Origin: Agrobacterium sp. RAC06
Lineage (GTDB): Bacteria; Pseudomonadota; Alphaproteobacteria; Rhizobiales; Rhizobiaceae
DNA length: 64,000 bases
NCBI RefSeq assembly: GCF_001713475.1
Contig: NZ_CP016499.1
Span: 1,116,001 to 1,180,000, forward strand
Direction: 5' to 3'
A program made the position numbers and the translations under genes. Each line of letters opens with the position of its first letter. Within the stretch, counting starts at the first letter, position 1. Under the pieces are notes generated by a model. It searched no databases and was not told where the DNA came from. It saw only the letters and a list, made by a program, of their open reading frames with translations. Of this stretch, positions 10,806-18,727 are shown piece after piece.

Positions 10806-11995
10806 CAGCGGTCAACTTCCCCGAACACGATGTCGAGCGAGCCGAGGATCGCCGAGACGTCGGCCAGCTGGTGGCCGCGGCACAGGAAATCCATGGCCTG
10901 CAGATGCGCATAACCCGGGGCGCGGATCTTGCAGCGATAGGGCTTGTTGGTGCCGTCGGAGACGAGGAACACGCCGAACTCGCCCTTGGGGGCTTCGACA
11001 GCGGCATAAACCTCACCGGCCGGCACGTGATAGCCTTCGGTGTAAAGCTTGAAGTGGTGGATCAGGCCTTCCATCGAGCGCTTCATCTCGCCACGCTTCG
11101 GCGGAACGACCTTGCCGTCGAGCGAGGAGACCGGGCCGGTCTTGGCATCGCCCAGCAGACGGTTGACGCACTGCTTCATGATCTTCACCGACTCGCGCAT
11201 TTCGAACATGCGGATCAGGTAACGGTCATAGCAGTCGCCGTTCTTGCCGACCATGATGTCGAAGTCGAGATCGGAGTAGCACTCGTAGGGCTGCGACTTG
11301 CGCAGGTCCCAGGCAGCGCCCGAACCGCGGACCATGACGCCCGAGAAGCCCCAGGCCCAGCAATCATCGAGGCTGACGACGCCGATGTCGACGTTGCGCT
11401 GCTTGAAGATGCGGTTGCCGGTCAGAAGGTCGTCAATGTCATCGAGCTTTTCCGGGAACTGGTCGCACCACTTGCCGATATCCTCGACGAGCTGATGCGG
11501 CAAATCCTGGTGCACACCACCCGGGCGGACATAAGCGGCGTGCATGCGAGCGCCGGAGGCGCGCTCATAGAACACCATGAGCTTTTCGCGCTCTTCGAAG
11601 CCCCAGAGCGGCGGCGTCAGCGCGCCGACGTCCATGGCCTGCGTGGTGACGTTGAGGAGGTGCGAGAGAATACGACCGATTTCCGAATAGAGAACGCGGA
11701 TCAGCTGACCACGGATCGGAATCTGGATGTCGAGCAGCTTTTCGACGGCCAGCGAATAGGCATGTTCCTGGTTCATCGGCGCGACATAGTCGAGGCGATC
11801 GAAATAGGGCAGCGCCTGCAGATAGGTCTTGGTCTCAATCAGCTTCTCGGTGCCACGATGCAGCAGGCCGATATGCGGGTCGACGCGCTCGACGATTTCA
11901 CCGTCCAGCTCAAGCACGAGGCGAAGAACGCCGTGCGCCGCCGGGTGCTGCGGGCCGAAGTTGATATTGAAGTTGCGGACGTTGTGTTCGTTCAT
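10805..11995 (-). CDS. nuoD: NADH-quinone oxidoreductase subunit D (49 kDa subunit)
   Basis: Quinone-site subunit of the complex I connecting fragment, related to NiFe-hydrogenase large subunits but without metal ligands. The 396-residue reading starts [20 protein letters not shown], the conserved N terminus, so the ATG at 11995 is preferred over one seven codons upstream. Other family marks are [12 protein letters not shown] and the C-terminal DIVFGEVDR. The next gene starts on its stop codon. Confidence 0.97.
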   Translation of the reverse strand: MNEHNVRNFNINFGPQHPAAHGVLRLVLELDGEIVERVDPHIGLLHRGTEKLIETKTYLQALPYFDRLDYVAPMNQEHAYSLAVEKLLDIQIPIRGQLIRVLYSEIGRILSHLLNVTTQAMDVGALTPPLWGFEEREKLMVFYERASGARMHAAYVRPGGVHQDLPHQLVEDIGKWCDQFPEKLDDIDDLLTGNRIFKQRNVDIGVVSLDDCWAWGFSGVMVRGSGAAWDLRKSQPYECYSDLDFDIMVGKNGDCYDRYLIRMFEMRESVKIMKQCVNRLLGDAKTGPVSSLDGKVVPPKRGEMKRSMEGLIHHFKLYTEGYHVPAGEVYAAVEAPKGEFGVFLVSDGTNKPYRCKIRAPGYAHLQAMDFLCRGHQLADVSAILGSLDIVFGEVDR

Positions 11996-12012
11996 GGTCT
12001 CTGCCCTTCCGC

Positions 12013-12615
12013 TCACTTGGCCGCTTTTTCATCGCCGGGCAGCACGTAATCCGTGCCTTCCCAGGGCGAGAGGAAGTCGAAATTGCGGAATTCCTGCTTG
12101 AGCTCGACGGGCTCGTAGACGACGCGCTTGGCGCTGTCGTCGTAGCGAACCTCGACGAAACCGGTCGTGGGGAAGTCCTTGCGCAGCGGATGCCCCTCGA
12201 AACCATAGTCTGTCAGGATACGGCGCAAGTCCGGGTGATCGGTGAACAGGATGCCGTACATGTCCCAGGCTTCGCGTTCGAACCAGTCGGCGCCGGCAAA
12301 GACCGGACAGGCCGACGGGACCGGCTTGAACTCGCCGGTTGCGACCTTGATGCGGATGCGCAGGTTCTGACGCGGCGAGAGCAGGTGGTAAACCACGTCG
12401 AAGCGGTCTTCGCGCTTCGGGTAGTCGACGCCGCAGATGTCGATCAGGTTGACGAAGCCGCACTGGACGTCGTCACGCAGGAAGGTCAGGAGCGGTATCA
12501 GGTTTTCCGACTTCGCCGTCAGCGTCAGTTCGCCGAAGCTGATGTCGCTCGACGAAATCAGCGCACCGCGGACCTCTGCGAGGTAGGAAGCGAGCTCGTT
12601 CAGGGCTTCACTCAT
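12013..12615 (-). CDS. nuoC: NADH-quinone oxidoreductase subunit C (30 kDa subunit)
   Basis: Peripheral-arm subunit of complex I without cofactors, 200 residues. The 30 kDa signature is present: ERE-type segment [20 protein letters not shown] (about residues 111-130) and [17 protein letters not shown] after it. It is a separate gene, not fused to nuoD as in E. coli. Spacing to nuoB and nuoD is under 20 bases on either side. Confidence 0.97.
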   Translation of the reverse strand: MSEALNELASYLAEVRGALISSSDISFGELTLTAKSENLIPLLTFLRDDVQCGFVNLIDICGVDYPKREDRFDVVYHLLSPRQNLRIRIKVATGEFKPVPSACPVFAGADWFEREAWDMYGILFTDHPDLRRILTDYGFEGHPLRKDFPTTGFVEVRYDDSAKRVVYEPVELKQEFRNFDFLSPWEGTDYVLPGDEKAAK

Positions 12616-12633
12616 GTTTTCAGTCCCTTCGCC

Positions 12634-13215
12634 TTACCGCTCGATCGTGCCCGTGCGCCGGATCTTCTTCTGCAGGAGCATCACACCGTAAAGCAGAGCT
12701 TCTGCCGTGGGGGGACAGCCCGGCACGTAGATATCAACCGGCACGACGCGATCGCAGCCACGCACGACGGAATAGGAGTAATGGTAGTAGCCGCCGCCAT
12801 TGGCGCAGGAGCCCATCGAGATCACGTAACGCGGTTCCGGCATCTGGTCATAGACCTTGCGGAGTGCGGGCGCCATCTTGTTGGTCAGCGTGCCGGCGAC
12901 GATCATGACGTCAGACTGGCGCGGTGAAGCACGCGGTGCAAAGCCGAAGCGCTCGGCGTCGTAACGCGGCATCGACAGCTGCATCATTTCGACGGCGCAG
13001 CAGGCGAGACCGAAGGTCATCCACATCAGCGAGCCGGTACGTGCCCAGTTGATCAGCTCGTCGGTCGAGGTAACCAGGAAGCCCTTGTCGGCGAGCTCGT
13101 TGTTGATCTCGCCGAAGAAGCGGTCATCGGCGCCGATCAGCTTGCCGGTGTTGGGATCGATGATGCCCTTTGCCTGTGGCGCAATCATCGTCGTATCGGA
13201 CTGGATCACTCCCAT
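12634..13215 (-). CDS. nuoB: NADH-quinone oxidoreductase subunit B (cluster N2 subunit)
   Basis: Holds the terminal 4Fe-4S cluster N2 that reduces quinone. The ligands are visible as the tandem cysteines in [11 protein letters not shown], then GSCANGG and [14 protein letters not shown]. The start is taken at 13215 ([14 protein letters not shown]), giving 193 residues and a ten-base overlap with the end of nuoA; an upstream in-frame ATG at 13236 is further inside nuoA and less likely. Confidence 0.97.
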   Translation of the reverse strand: MGVIQSDTTMIAPQAKGIIDPNTGKLIGADDRFFGEINNELADKGFLVTSTDELINWARTGSLMWMTFGLACCAVEMMQLSMPRYDAERFGFAPRASPRQSDVMIVAGTLTNKMAPALRKVYDQMPEPRYVISMGSCANGGGYYHYSYSVVRGCDRVVPVDIYVPGCPPTAEALLYGVMLLQKKIRRTGTIER

Positions 13216-13571
13216 TCGAGCGCCCCCTTCTTCCATTCATAGATAAAGCCGACGGTGAGAACACCGAGGAAAACCATCATCGACCAGAAGCCGAACCAGC
13301 CGATCTCACCGAAAGATACTGCCCAGGGGAACAGGAAGGCGACTTCGAGGTCGAAGATGATGAAGAGGATCGACACCAGGTAGAATCGGATGTCGAACTT
13401 CATGCGGGCATCATCGAACGCGTTGAAGCCGCACTCATAGGCCGACAGCTTCTCCGAATCGGGCGCCTTGTAGGCAACGGCAAACGGCGCCACCAGGAGC
13501 GCAATACCGATGATCAAGGATATGCCGATAAAGATGGCGATCGGAAGGTAAGAACTGAGCAGATCAGTCAT
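13206..13571 (-). CDS. nuoA: NADH-quinone oxidoreductase subunit A
   Basis: First gene of the complex I operon; small three-helix membrane subunit (ND3 equivalent), 121 residues. The quinone-site loop with its conserved cysteine is visible in [20 protein letters not shown] (about residues 35-54). I start at 13571 ([14 protein letters not shown]), the usual N terminus, with AGGGTGAT just upstream. The operon promoter should lie in 13572-13766, where I could not pick out convincing boxes. Confidence 0.96.
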   Translation of the reverse strand: MTDLLSSYLPIAIFIGISLIIGIALLVAPFAVAYKAPDSEKLSAYECGFNAFDDARMKFDIRFYLVSILFIIFDLEVAFLFPWAVSFGEIGWFGFWSMMVFLGVLTVGFIYEWKKGALEWE

Positions 13572-13766
13572 CATATCACCCTGCTTGTCTCGCATGCCTG
13601 ATGGCATTTAGGGCGGAGGCGACAAGCCGTAAAGAGAGTTGCAACGCGCCGTGGTTAGCGCAGGCAGCCACCCAGCGCAAGTCCAACCAAAGCCTTTTCA
13701 CCCGATACCGGATTGCACCTTACCAGCGGGTAAAATGCATGTCTCGCGCAATCGAGCGTGCAGTGC

Positions 13767-13802
13767 AAAAAGACGCAACACACCGAGCCTGCAAGCAGGC
13801 TC
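13767..13802 (-). terminator. Probable terminator of the tRNA-Asp unit
   Basis: On the minus strand a perfect GAGCCTG...CAGGCTC stem with a four-base loop (13785-13802) lies about 30 bases after the end of the tRNA-Asp at 13834. A short T-run (13767-13771) follows after a gap of about a dozen bases, so it is not a textbook intrinsic terminator. It would separate the tRNA transcript from nuoA. Confidence 0.5.
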
Positions 13803-13833
13803 GTCACATGACAAAATCGTCTGAGAGAAGAAG

Positions 13834-13910
13834 TGGCGCGAGTGACGGGGCTCGAACCCGCGACCTCCGGCGTGACAGGCCGGCACTCTAACCGACTGAG
13901 CTACACCCGC
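13834..13910 (-). tRNA. tRNA-Asp (anticodon GTC)
   Basis: A full 77-base cloverleaf with the CCA end encoded. The acceptor pairs GCGGGTG with CACTCGC, the anticodon arm is CCGGC-CTGTCAC-GCCGG giving anticodon GTC, and the T arm contains GGTTCGAGCC. A second, almost identical copy lies 64 bases upstream in the same orientation; the two differ at a single D-loop base. Confidence 0.97.
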
Positions 13911-13974
13911 GCATTTCATGAGGATTTCCCCATGTCTTCGCTGCCTTAAGCAGCACGCCCTGAAGGCTTTGGAA

Positions 13975-14051
13975 TGGCGCGAGTGACGGGGCTCGAACCC
14001 GCGACCTCCGGCGTGACAGGCCGGCACTCTAACCAACTGAGCTACACCCGC
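13975..14051 (-). tRNA. tRNA-Asp (anticodon GTC), second copy
   Basis: Same 77-base structure and GTC anticodon as the neighbouring copy at 13834-13910; the only difference I see is one base in the D loop (CAGTTGG here against CAGTCGG). The pair probably forms one transcript ending at the hairpin near 13785-13802. Confidence 0.97.
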
Positions 14052-14300
14052 GCATTTCCAAATCGGGGTTCAAGGCGATCCCCGTCGAGCGGCTTGCCGT
14101 TCGATGAGCGGCTCTCTACGGCGTTCATCTGGAGGTGTCAAGCAGCATCTGAGACAAAACCGTGACGGCCCGATTTTTTCCCCCGCCCCTCCCCCGGGGC
14201 CATCGGACGCTCGCTGCTCGCGACAACGCGCCGCAGGCGCAAAACAAGGATTCTGCTCGGTTTTCCACAAGGCGCGATCGGCCGCATGACAAAAAAACAA

Positions 14301-14330
14301 AAAATCTGCACAAACACTCTTGCAGATTTT
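14301..14330. repeat. Perfect 10-base inverted repeat overlapping the tRNA-Val promoter
   Basis: AAAATCTGCA and TGCAGATTTT are separated by ten bases. The right arm contains the putative -35 element TTGCAG of tRNA-Val. Read on the minus strand the stem is followed by a T-rich tract, so it could also act as a weak terminator for transcription coming from the NYN gene. Operator and terminator readings cannot be told apart from sequence. Confidence 0.6.
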
Positions 14331-14347
14331 CCGCGATCCGCATAGAT
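14320..14347 (+). promoter_or_regulatory. Putative sigma-70 promoter of tRNA-Val
   Basis: TTGCAG (14320-14325) and ATAGAT (14342-14347) with a 16-base spacer lie about 40 bases before the tRNA. Spacing and position fit a housekeeping promoter; no experimental support can be seen. Confidence 0.4.
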
Positions 14348-14387
14348 CACGGCCACCGACGCGGCGGACATGATCCGCAAGGCGCAC

Positions 14388-14463
<76 letters not shown>

Positions 14464-14481
14464 TTTTTTCTCTTCCTTCGT

Positions 14482-15204
14482 TCAGTTTTTCTTGCGCAGC
14501 TTGATGCGCATCGCCTTTCCGTCTGTCTGATCGACGTCGAAGGCACCCGTCTTCCGGATCAGATCGCTCAATTTTGAACATCCATAAGTTCGCGAATCGA
14601 AATCCGACTTGAGGTTGGAGAGCTGCGTCCCCAACGCAGAAAGCGCGACCCAGCCTTCCTCGCTGTCGATGTCGGACAAGACGCGTTTGATGATCGGGAC
14701 GGCAGCGCTCGGCGTTTTGAGCGGCGAGAGTGCCTTCGTGTCATCGTCCGGCGATGCCTGGACACTGATGTTTTCCGTGTAGATGAAGCGTCGGCAAGCC
14801 TGACGGAAACTCTCGGGCGTTTTCTGCTCCCCAAAGCCGAAAACATCGACACCCTGCTCACGAATGCGGGAGGCGAGTCGGGTGAAATCACTATCCGACG
14901 ACACGAGGCAGAAGCCATCAAATCGCCCGCTCAGCAGGAGATCCATGGCATCAATGACGAGCGCAATGTCAGAGGCATTCTTGCCGGTCGTGTAGGCAAA
15001 CTGTTGCTGAGGTATGATCGCGTGCCGCGTCAGCGTTTCGATCCACCCTTTTGATCTGGGACTGGCGAAATCGCCATAGATCCGTCTGACACTAGCCTCT
15101 CCAAGGCGAGCAATTTCCTCGAATAGCCCATCGGCGATCTTGCTTGAGGTATTGTCCGCATCAATCAAAACGGCGAGACGCTTCAAACGATCGTTCGGTG
15201 CCAT
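14482..15204 (-). CDS. NYN-domain ribonuclease-like protein with OST-HTH/LOTUS domain (LabA-like)
   Basis: A 240-residue protein. The N-terminal ~150 residues are a NYN (PIN-like) domain: LAVLIDADN (Asp15, Asp17), SDIALVIDAMDLLL and VSSDSDFTRL supply the acidic metal-binding cluster expected of this nuclease fold. The C-terminal ~75 residues (about 165-240) match an OST-HTH/LOTUS RNA-binding domain (GWVALSALGTQLSN...FDSRTYGCSKLSDLIRK). I start at 15204 because GGAGAG precedes that ATG. Cytoplasmic RNA cleavage or binding is the family expectation; the substrate is unknown. It converges on tRNA-Val. Confidence 0.9.
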   Translation of the reverse strand: MAPNDRLKRLAVLIDADNTSSKIADGLFEEIARLGEASVRRIYGDFASPRSKGWIETLTRHAIIPQQQFAYTTGKNASDIALVIDAMDLLLSGRFDGFCLVSSDSDFTRLASRIREQGVDVFGFGEQKTPESFRQACRRFIYTENISVQASPDDDTKALSPLKTPSAAVPIIKRVLSDIDSEEGWVALSALGTQLSNLKSDFDSRTYGCSKLSDLIRKTGAFDVDQTDGKAMRIKLRKKN

Positions 15205-15304
15205 TCCAACTCTCCCCGTTGCAACCAGAGCCAAAGCTGCCCTCAGACTTCAGCCTCGAAGACTCGCTTCGCATTGGCAAGTGCGACAACACCGATTAGC
15301 AATA

Positions 15305-15330
15305 GGCCCGCCGGATTGCTCCAGCGGGCC
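15305..15330 (-). terminator. Hairpin after the DapA-family gene
   Basis: A perfect GGCCCGC/GCGGGCC stem with a twelve-base loop, 25 bases beyond the stop of the gene at 15356. No clear T-run follows, so termination is suggested by position and stem stability only. Confidence 0.45.
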
Positions 15331-15355
15331 TCATTCATATCAATGTCTCTGCTTC

Positions 15356-16258
15356 TTACTTCCCGCCGATCGGGCGGGTCGCCGCCGCCTTCTCCACCAT
15401 GGCCGTCACCTCGGCACGGCGCGCGCCTTCGAGCGGCATGCGGGGCATGCGGACACGCTCGGAGCCGCGGCCCATGATCTGCTCGGCGAGCTTGATTGAC
15501 TGCACGAGGTCGTGTTCGGCGTCGAGATGCAAGAGCGGCATGAACCAGCGATAGATGCGGCGGGCTTCCATCCAGTCGCCACGGTCGGCGGCGGCAACCA
15601 GGGCCACCGATTCGGCCGGGAAGGCACTGGTGAGGCCGGAGACCCAGCCCTTGGCGCCGAGCATCATGCCTTCGAGCGCCACGTCGTCGAGGCCGGCGAA
15701 GATGTCGTAGCGGTCACCGAAGGCGTTGATCAGGTCGGTGAAGCGGCGCGGATCGGGCGCGCTTTCCTTGACGGCCTTGATGTTCTTCACGCCGTCGAGC
15801 GCTTCCAGGACTTCCGCGCCGATGTTGACGCGGTAGGCGGGCGGGTTGTTGTAGAGCATGATCGGCAGGCCGGTTGCTTCGGCGACGGTCTTGAAATGGG
15901 CAACCAGCTCATGCGGCTTCGGCACATAGACCATGGCCGGCAGCAGCATCAGGCCATCGGCGCCGATCTTTTCCGCATCGCGGGCATAGGCTGAGGCGCG
16001 GCGGGTGTCGAATTCCGAGACGCCGGTGACGATCGGCACGCGGCCATTCACCACCTCGACGGCGGCCTTCAGGATGGTGCGCTTCTCTTCCGGATCGAGC
16101 GAGTTGTTCTCGCCGCAGGTGCCCATGACGATCAGGCCGTTTACGCCGTCGTTGACGAGGGCGTCGAGCACGCGCTGGGTGGCGTCGATGTCGACCGAGA
16201 GATCTTCATGGAATTGAGTCGTTGCGGCGGGGAAAACGCCGTGCCAGCCGGTGGTCAT
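15356..16258 (-). CDS. DapA-family (class I pyruvate aldolase/dehydratase) protein
   Basis: A 300-residue TIM-barrel lyase of the dihydrodipicolinate synthase superfamily. The Schiff-base lysine is in IKAVKESAPDP (about residue 163), the catalytic tyrosine in MLYNNPPAYR (about residue 135), and the glycine-rich GTCGEN replaces the GTTGE of true DapA. The arginine that follows YNVPS in DapA is absent here (YNNPPAY), so lysine biosynthesis is unlikely; a sugar-acid or hydroxyproline-type keto acid is more plausible. Start at 16258 is supported by AGGAG. The GntR gene upstream and the operator between them suggest local induction. Confidence 0.9.
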   Translation of the reverse strand: MTTGWHGVFPAATTQFHEDLSVDIDATQRVLDALVNDGVNGLIVMGTCGENNSLDPEEKRTILKAAVEVVNGRVPIVTGVSEFDTRRASAYARDAEKIGADGLMLLPAMVYVPKPHELVAHFKTVAEATGLPIMLYNNPPAYRVNIGAEVLEALDGVKNIKAVKESAPDPRRFTDLINAFGDRYDIFAGLDDVALEGMMLGAKGWVSGLTSAFPAESVALVAAADRGDWMEARRIYRWFMPLLHLDAEHDLVQSIKLAEQIMGRGSERVRMPRMPLEGARRAEVTAMVEKAAATRPIGGK

Positions 16259-16290
16259 GGGATGCTCCTGTTGAAGTGGTGAAATCACAG

Positions 16291-16309
16291 TATACAGTTT
16301 GTCGACAAA
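16291..16309 (-). promoter_or_regulatory. Candidate GntR/FCD operator
   Basis: The palindrome TTTGTCGACAAA (16298-16309) contains TTGTCGACAA, which fits the FCD-type half-site pattern TnGTnnACnA, and a second core GTATAC lies next to it. The site is about 40 bases before the DapA-family start and downstream of the GntR gene itself. Assignment is by motif and context. Confidence 0.55.
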
Positions 16310-16354
16310 ATCAAGACGCATGTTTCAGCGACCGCTGAAACGGGGTCGCAGGGG

Positions 16355-17086
16355 TCAGATGTCGGGAAGTTCGGCTGCAGCAGTGATGTTGCGGGCGACG
16401 TAATCCTGGATCTGGCGGACGATCTGGTCAGCATGGGCGACCGACAGCCGATCGGCCTCCTCGACATCGCCTGAACGGATCGCCTCGATGATCTTCTCGT
16501 GTTCCTCGACATAGCGGCGCGGCAGACGGTCATCGAAGGTCTGATAATAAAGCCGGAGAATGCGCCGCCCCTCGTCCAGGAGCCGGGCAAAGAAGGTGGT
16601 GTAATAGGGATTGCCGGCGCGCTCGGCGATCGCGACGTGGAATTCCCGGTTGGCCTCGATCATGGCGAAGGCGTCCTGGGCCTCGACGGCGCGGGAAAAG
16701 GCTTGCTGCTGCCTTATGATCTCGGCCATCCAGGCATCGCCGGAACGCTTTGCGGCGCCACGGGTCGTCACGCGATACATCAGGCAGAGCGCCTCGAAAT
16801 AGGTGGGCAAGCTGGAGAAGTCGATGACCGCGACAATCGTGTTGCGATTCGGCAGACTGGTGACCAGGCCGTCCGAGGTAAGCCGCAGAAGGGCCTCGCG
16901 AATCGGGGTGCGCGACATGCCGAAATGTTCGGAGAGGCGCGTCTCATCGAGCGGACTGCCGGGCGGGCGCTCCATGGTCAGGATTTCGTGGCGCAGCGCC
17001 TTGTAGACCGATTCGGTGCCGGAGCCCCGGGTGCGTGCCCCCTCACCCTTGCCATTGTCGGCATCCGTGCCGCCCGTCTCGTTCAT
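16355..17086 (-). CDS. GntR-family transcriptional regulator (FadR/FCD type)
   Basis: About 243 residues. The N-terminal winged helix shows the GntR signature SVYKALRHEILTMERPPGSPL and the recognition segment SEHFGMSRTPIREALLRL. The C-terminal helical FCD domain carries likely metal ligands in REFHVAIAERAGN and in the later VEEHEKIIEAI and AHADQIVRQI. The start could be either of two ATGs at 17086 or 17092. It is followed by the DapA-family gene with an operator-like palindrome between, so it probably represses that gene until a keto-acid ligand is present; the ligand is unknown. Confidence 0.9.
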   Translation of the reverse strand: MNETGGTDADNGKGEGARTRGSGTESVYKALRHEILTMERPPGSPLDETRLSEHFGMSRTPIREALLRLTSDGLVTSLPNRNTIVAVIDFSSLPTYFEALCLMYRVTTRGAAKRSGDAWMAEIIRQQQAFSRAVEAQDAFAMIEANREFHVAIAERAGNPYYTTFFARLLDEGRRILRLYYQTFDDRLPRRYVEEHEKIIEAIRSGDVEEADRLSVAHADQIVRQIQDYVARNITAAAELPDI

Positions 17087-17187
17087 GCCCATCCATCGAC
17101 CTGTTTGCTGCCTCGGTTTGAAGCCAGCACAGCGACGAACGGCGCTTAAAGTCAAGCGCCGAGGAGGACGGCGCGTCAGTCAGGCGA

Positions 17188-18597
17188 TCAGGCGAGCTGG
17201 CCTGTCGGTGCATCGTCGCCCCAAAGCAGCGGGCTCCAGGCCAGTTCGGGCGGAACGGCATGGAAAAGGGTGCGCGCCGGATAGGCAGAGCGTGGACGCT
17301 TACCGAGCGGCACGAGCTGGAAGCCATGGCCGATCATCTCGTCTTCGTCGAAGACATTGCGCAGATCGACGACGACAGGCGATTTCATCAGATCTTTCAG
17401 ACGCGGCAGATCCAGCGACTTGAACTGATCCCATTCGGTCACAAGAACGACGGCGTCCGCACCCTCTGCGACCTCGTAGGCGTTGCGTCGGTATTTGACC
17501 GCACCGAGGACCGCCCTCGCCGCCTCCATGCCTGCGGGATCGTAGACATGCACATCCGCGCCGCCATCGAGCAGGGTTCTGATGATGGCGATCGACGGCG
17601 CCTCGCGCATGTCGTCGGTATTGGGCTTGAAGGTCAGGCCGAGGACACCGATTCGCTTGCCGCGCACGCTGCCGTCACAGGCGGCAATCACCCGGCGGCC
17701 CATGGCCCGCTTGCGGTTTTCGTTGATCGCGACCGTTGTCTCGATCAGCTTCAAGGGCCGGTCGTAATCCTGGGCCGTCTTCACCAGCGCCAGCGTATCC
17801 TTCGGGAAGCAGGACCCGCCGAAGCCGGGACCCGCCTGGAGAAACTTGTCACCGATGCGGCGATCCATGCCCATCCCCTTGGCGACCTTCTGCACGTCGG
17901 CGCCGAGTTCTTCGCAGAGATCGGCCATTTCGTTGATGAAGGTGATCTTCATCGCGAGAAAGGCGTTGGAGGCGTATTTGATCAGTTCGGCTGTGCGGCG
18001 CTCGCAGAAATAGAGCGGCATCTCCTTGAGATCGAGCGCCTCATAGATGTCGCGCATGACCTCGGTGGACCGTTCGTCATCCGAGCCGACCACGATCCTA
18101 TCCGGACGGCGGAAATCGGAAATGGCCGCACCTTCCCGCAGGAATTCGGGATTGGAGACGACGGCGATAACCTTTTGCGGGAATTCTTCCCGGAAGATGC
18201 GTTCGATCTCGTCGCCCGTGCCGACGGGCACGGTGGACTTGGTGACCACGACGGTGAAACCAGTGGCAGCGGCAGCAATCTCGCGGGCGGCGGCGTAGAC
18301 ATGGCTGAGGTCGGCGTGACCATCGACGAGACGCGACGGCGTGCCGACCGCGATGAAGACCGCATCGGCCGCCGCCACCGGTCCCACGAGATCGCCGGAG
18401 AAGCTCAGGCGGCCGGCGGCACAGTTGTCGGCGATGATGATCTCCAGACCGGGCTCATAAATCGGCACTTTGCCGGCCTGCAGCGCCTCGATCTTGTCCC
18501 GGCTCTTGTCGACGCAGACCACGTCATGACCCAGCGCCGCCAGGCAGGCTCCGGAGACAAGCCCCACATATCCCGAACCGATCATCACAATGCGCAT
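17188..18597 (-). CDS. ugd: UDP-glucose 6-dehydrogenase
   Basis: Oxidises UDP-glucose to UDP-glucuronate with two NAD+, supplying uronic acids for rhizobial surface polysaccharides (rkpK in Sinorhizobium is the same family). The NAD-binding GSGYVGLVSGACLAALGHD is at residues 8-26, the catalytic cysteine in PGFGGSCFPKDTLAL (about residues 257-271), and VGTPS and the C-terminal FKPNTDDMREAPS are also conserved. The C terminus extends about 30 residues past the common core (469 residues). It stands alone, 15 kb or more from the polysaccharide cluster in this window. Confidence 0.95.
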   Translation of the reverse strand: MRIVMIGSGYVGLVSGACLAALGHDVVCVDKSRDKIEALQAGKVPIYEPGLEIIIADNCAAGRLSFSGDLVGPVAAADAVFIAVGTPSRLVDGHADLSHVYAAAREIAAAATGFTVVVTKSTVPVGTGDEIERIFREEFPQKVIAVVSNPEFLREGAAISDFRRPDRIVVGSDDERSTEVMRDIYEALDLKEMPLYFCERRTAELIKYASNAFLAMKITFINEMADLCEELGADVQKVAKGMGMDRRIGDKFLQAGPGFGGSCFPKDTLALVKTAQDYDRPLKLIETTVAINENRKRAMGRRVIAACDGSVRGKRIGVLGLTFKPNTDDMREAPSIAIIRTLLDGGADVHVYDPAGMEAARAVLGAVKYRRNAYEVAEGADAVVLVTEWDQFKSLDLPRLKDLMKSPVVVDLRNVFDEDEMIGHGFQLVPLGKRPRSAYPARTLFHAVPPELAWSPLLWGDDAPTGQLA

Positions 18598-18727
18598 CCG
18601 TCACCCTTCCCGAAGAGAATCGAGCTTGAACCTCACGCCGTCACATGTGACCGAAAGACACGACGACTGGATGACAGCCACTCGCCAGGTCGCAGCGACG
18701 GGTGATCGGATAGCGAATCGTCTTGTT

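Larger units (their letters stand above)
14052..14387. other. Intergenic region between tRNA-Asp and tRNA-Val
   Basis: No credible protein gene. It holds a C-rich stretch with CCTCC (about 14172-14200), an A-rich tract near 14291-14303, a perfect 10-base inverted repeat (14301-14330) and the putative tRNA-Val promoter. The minus-strand part should include the promoter of the tRNA-Asp pair, which I could not resolve. Confidence 0.6.

Noticed and set aside
14160..14205. Possible CCTCC-bearing small RNA in the tRNA-Asp/tRNA-Val gap
   Set aside because: C-rich anti-ribosome-site-like sequence is present, but I could not find a promoter and terminator framing it.
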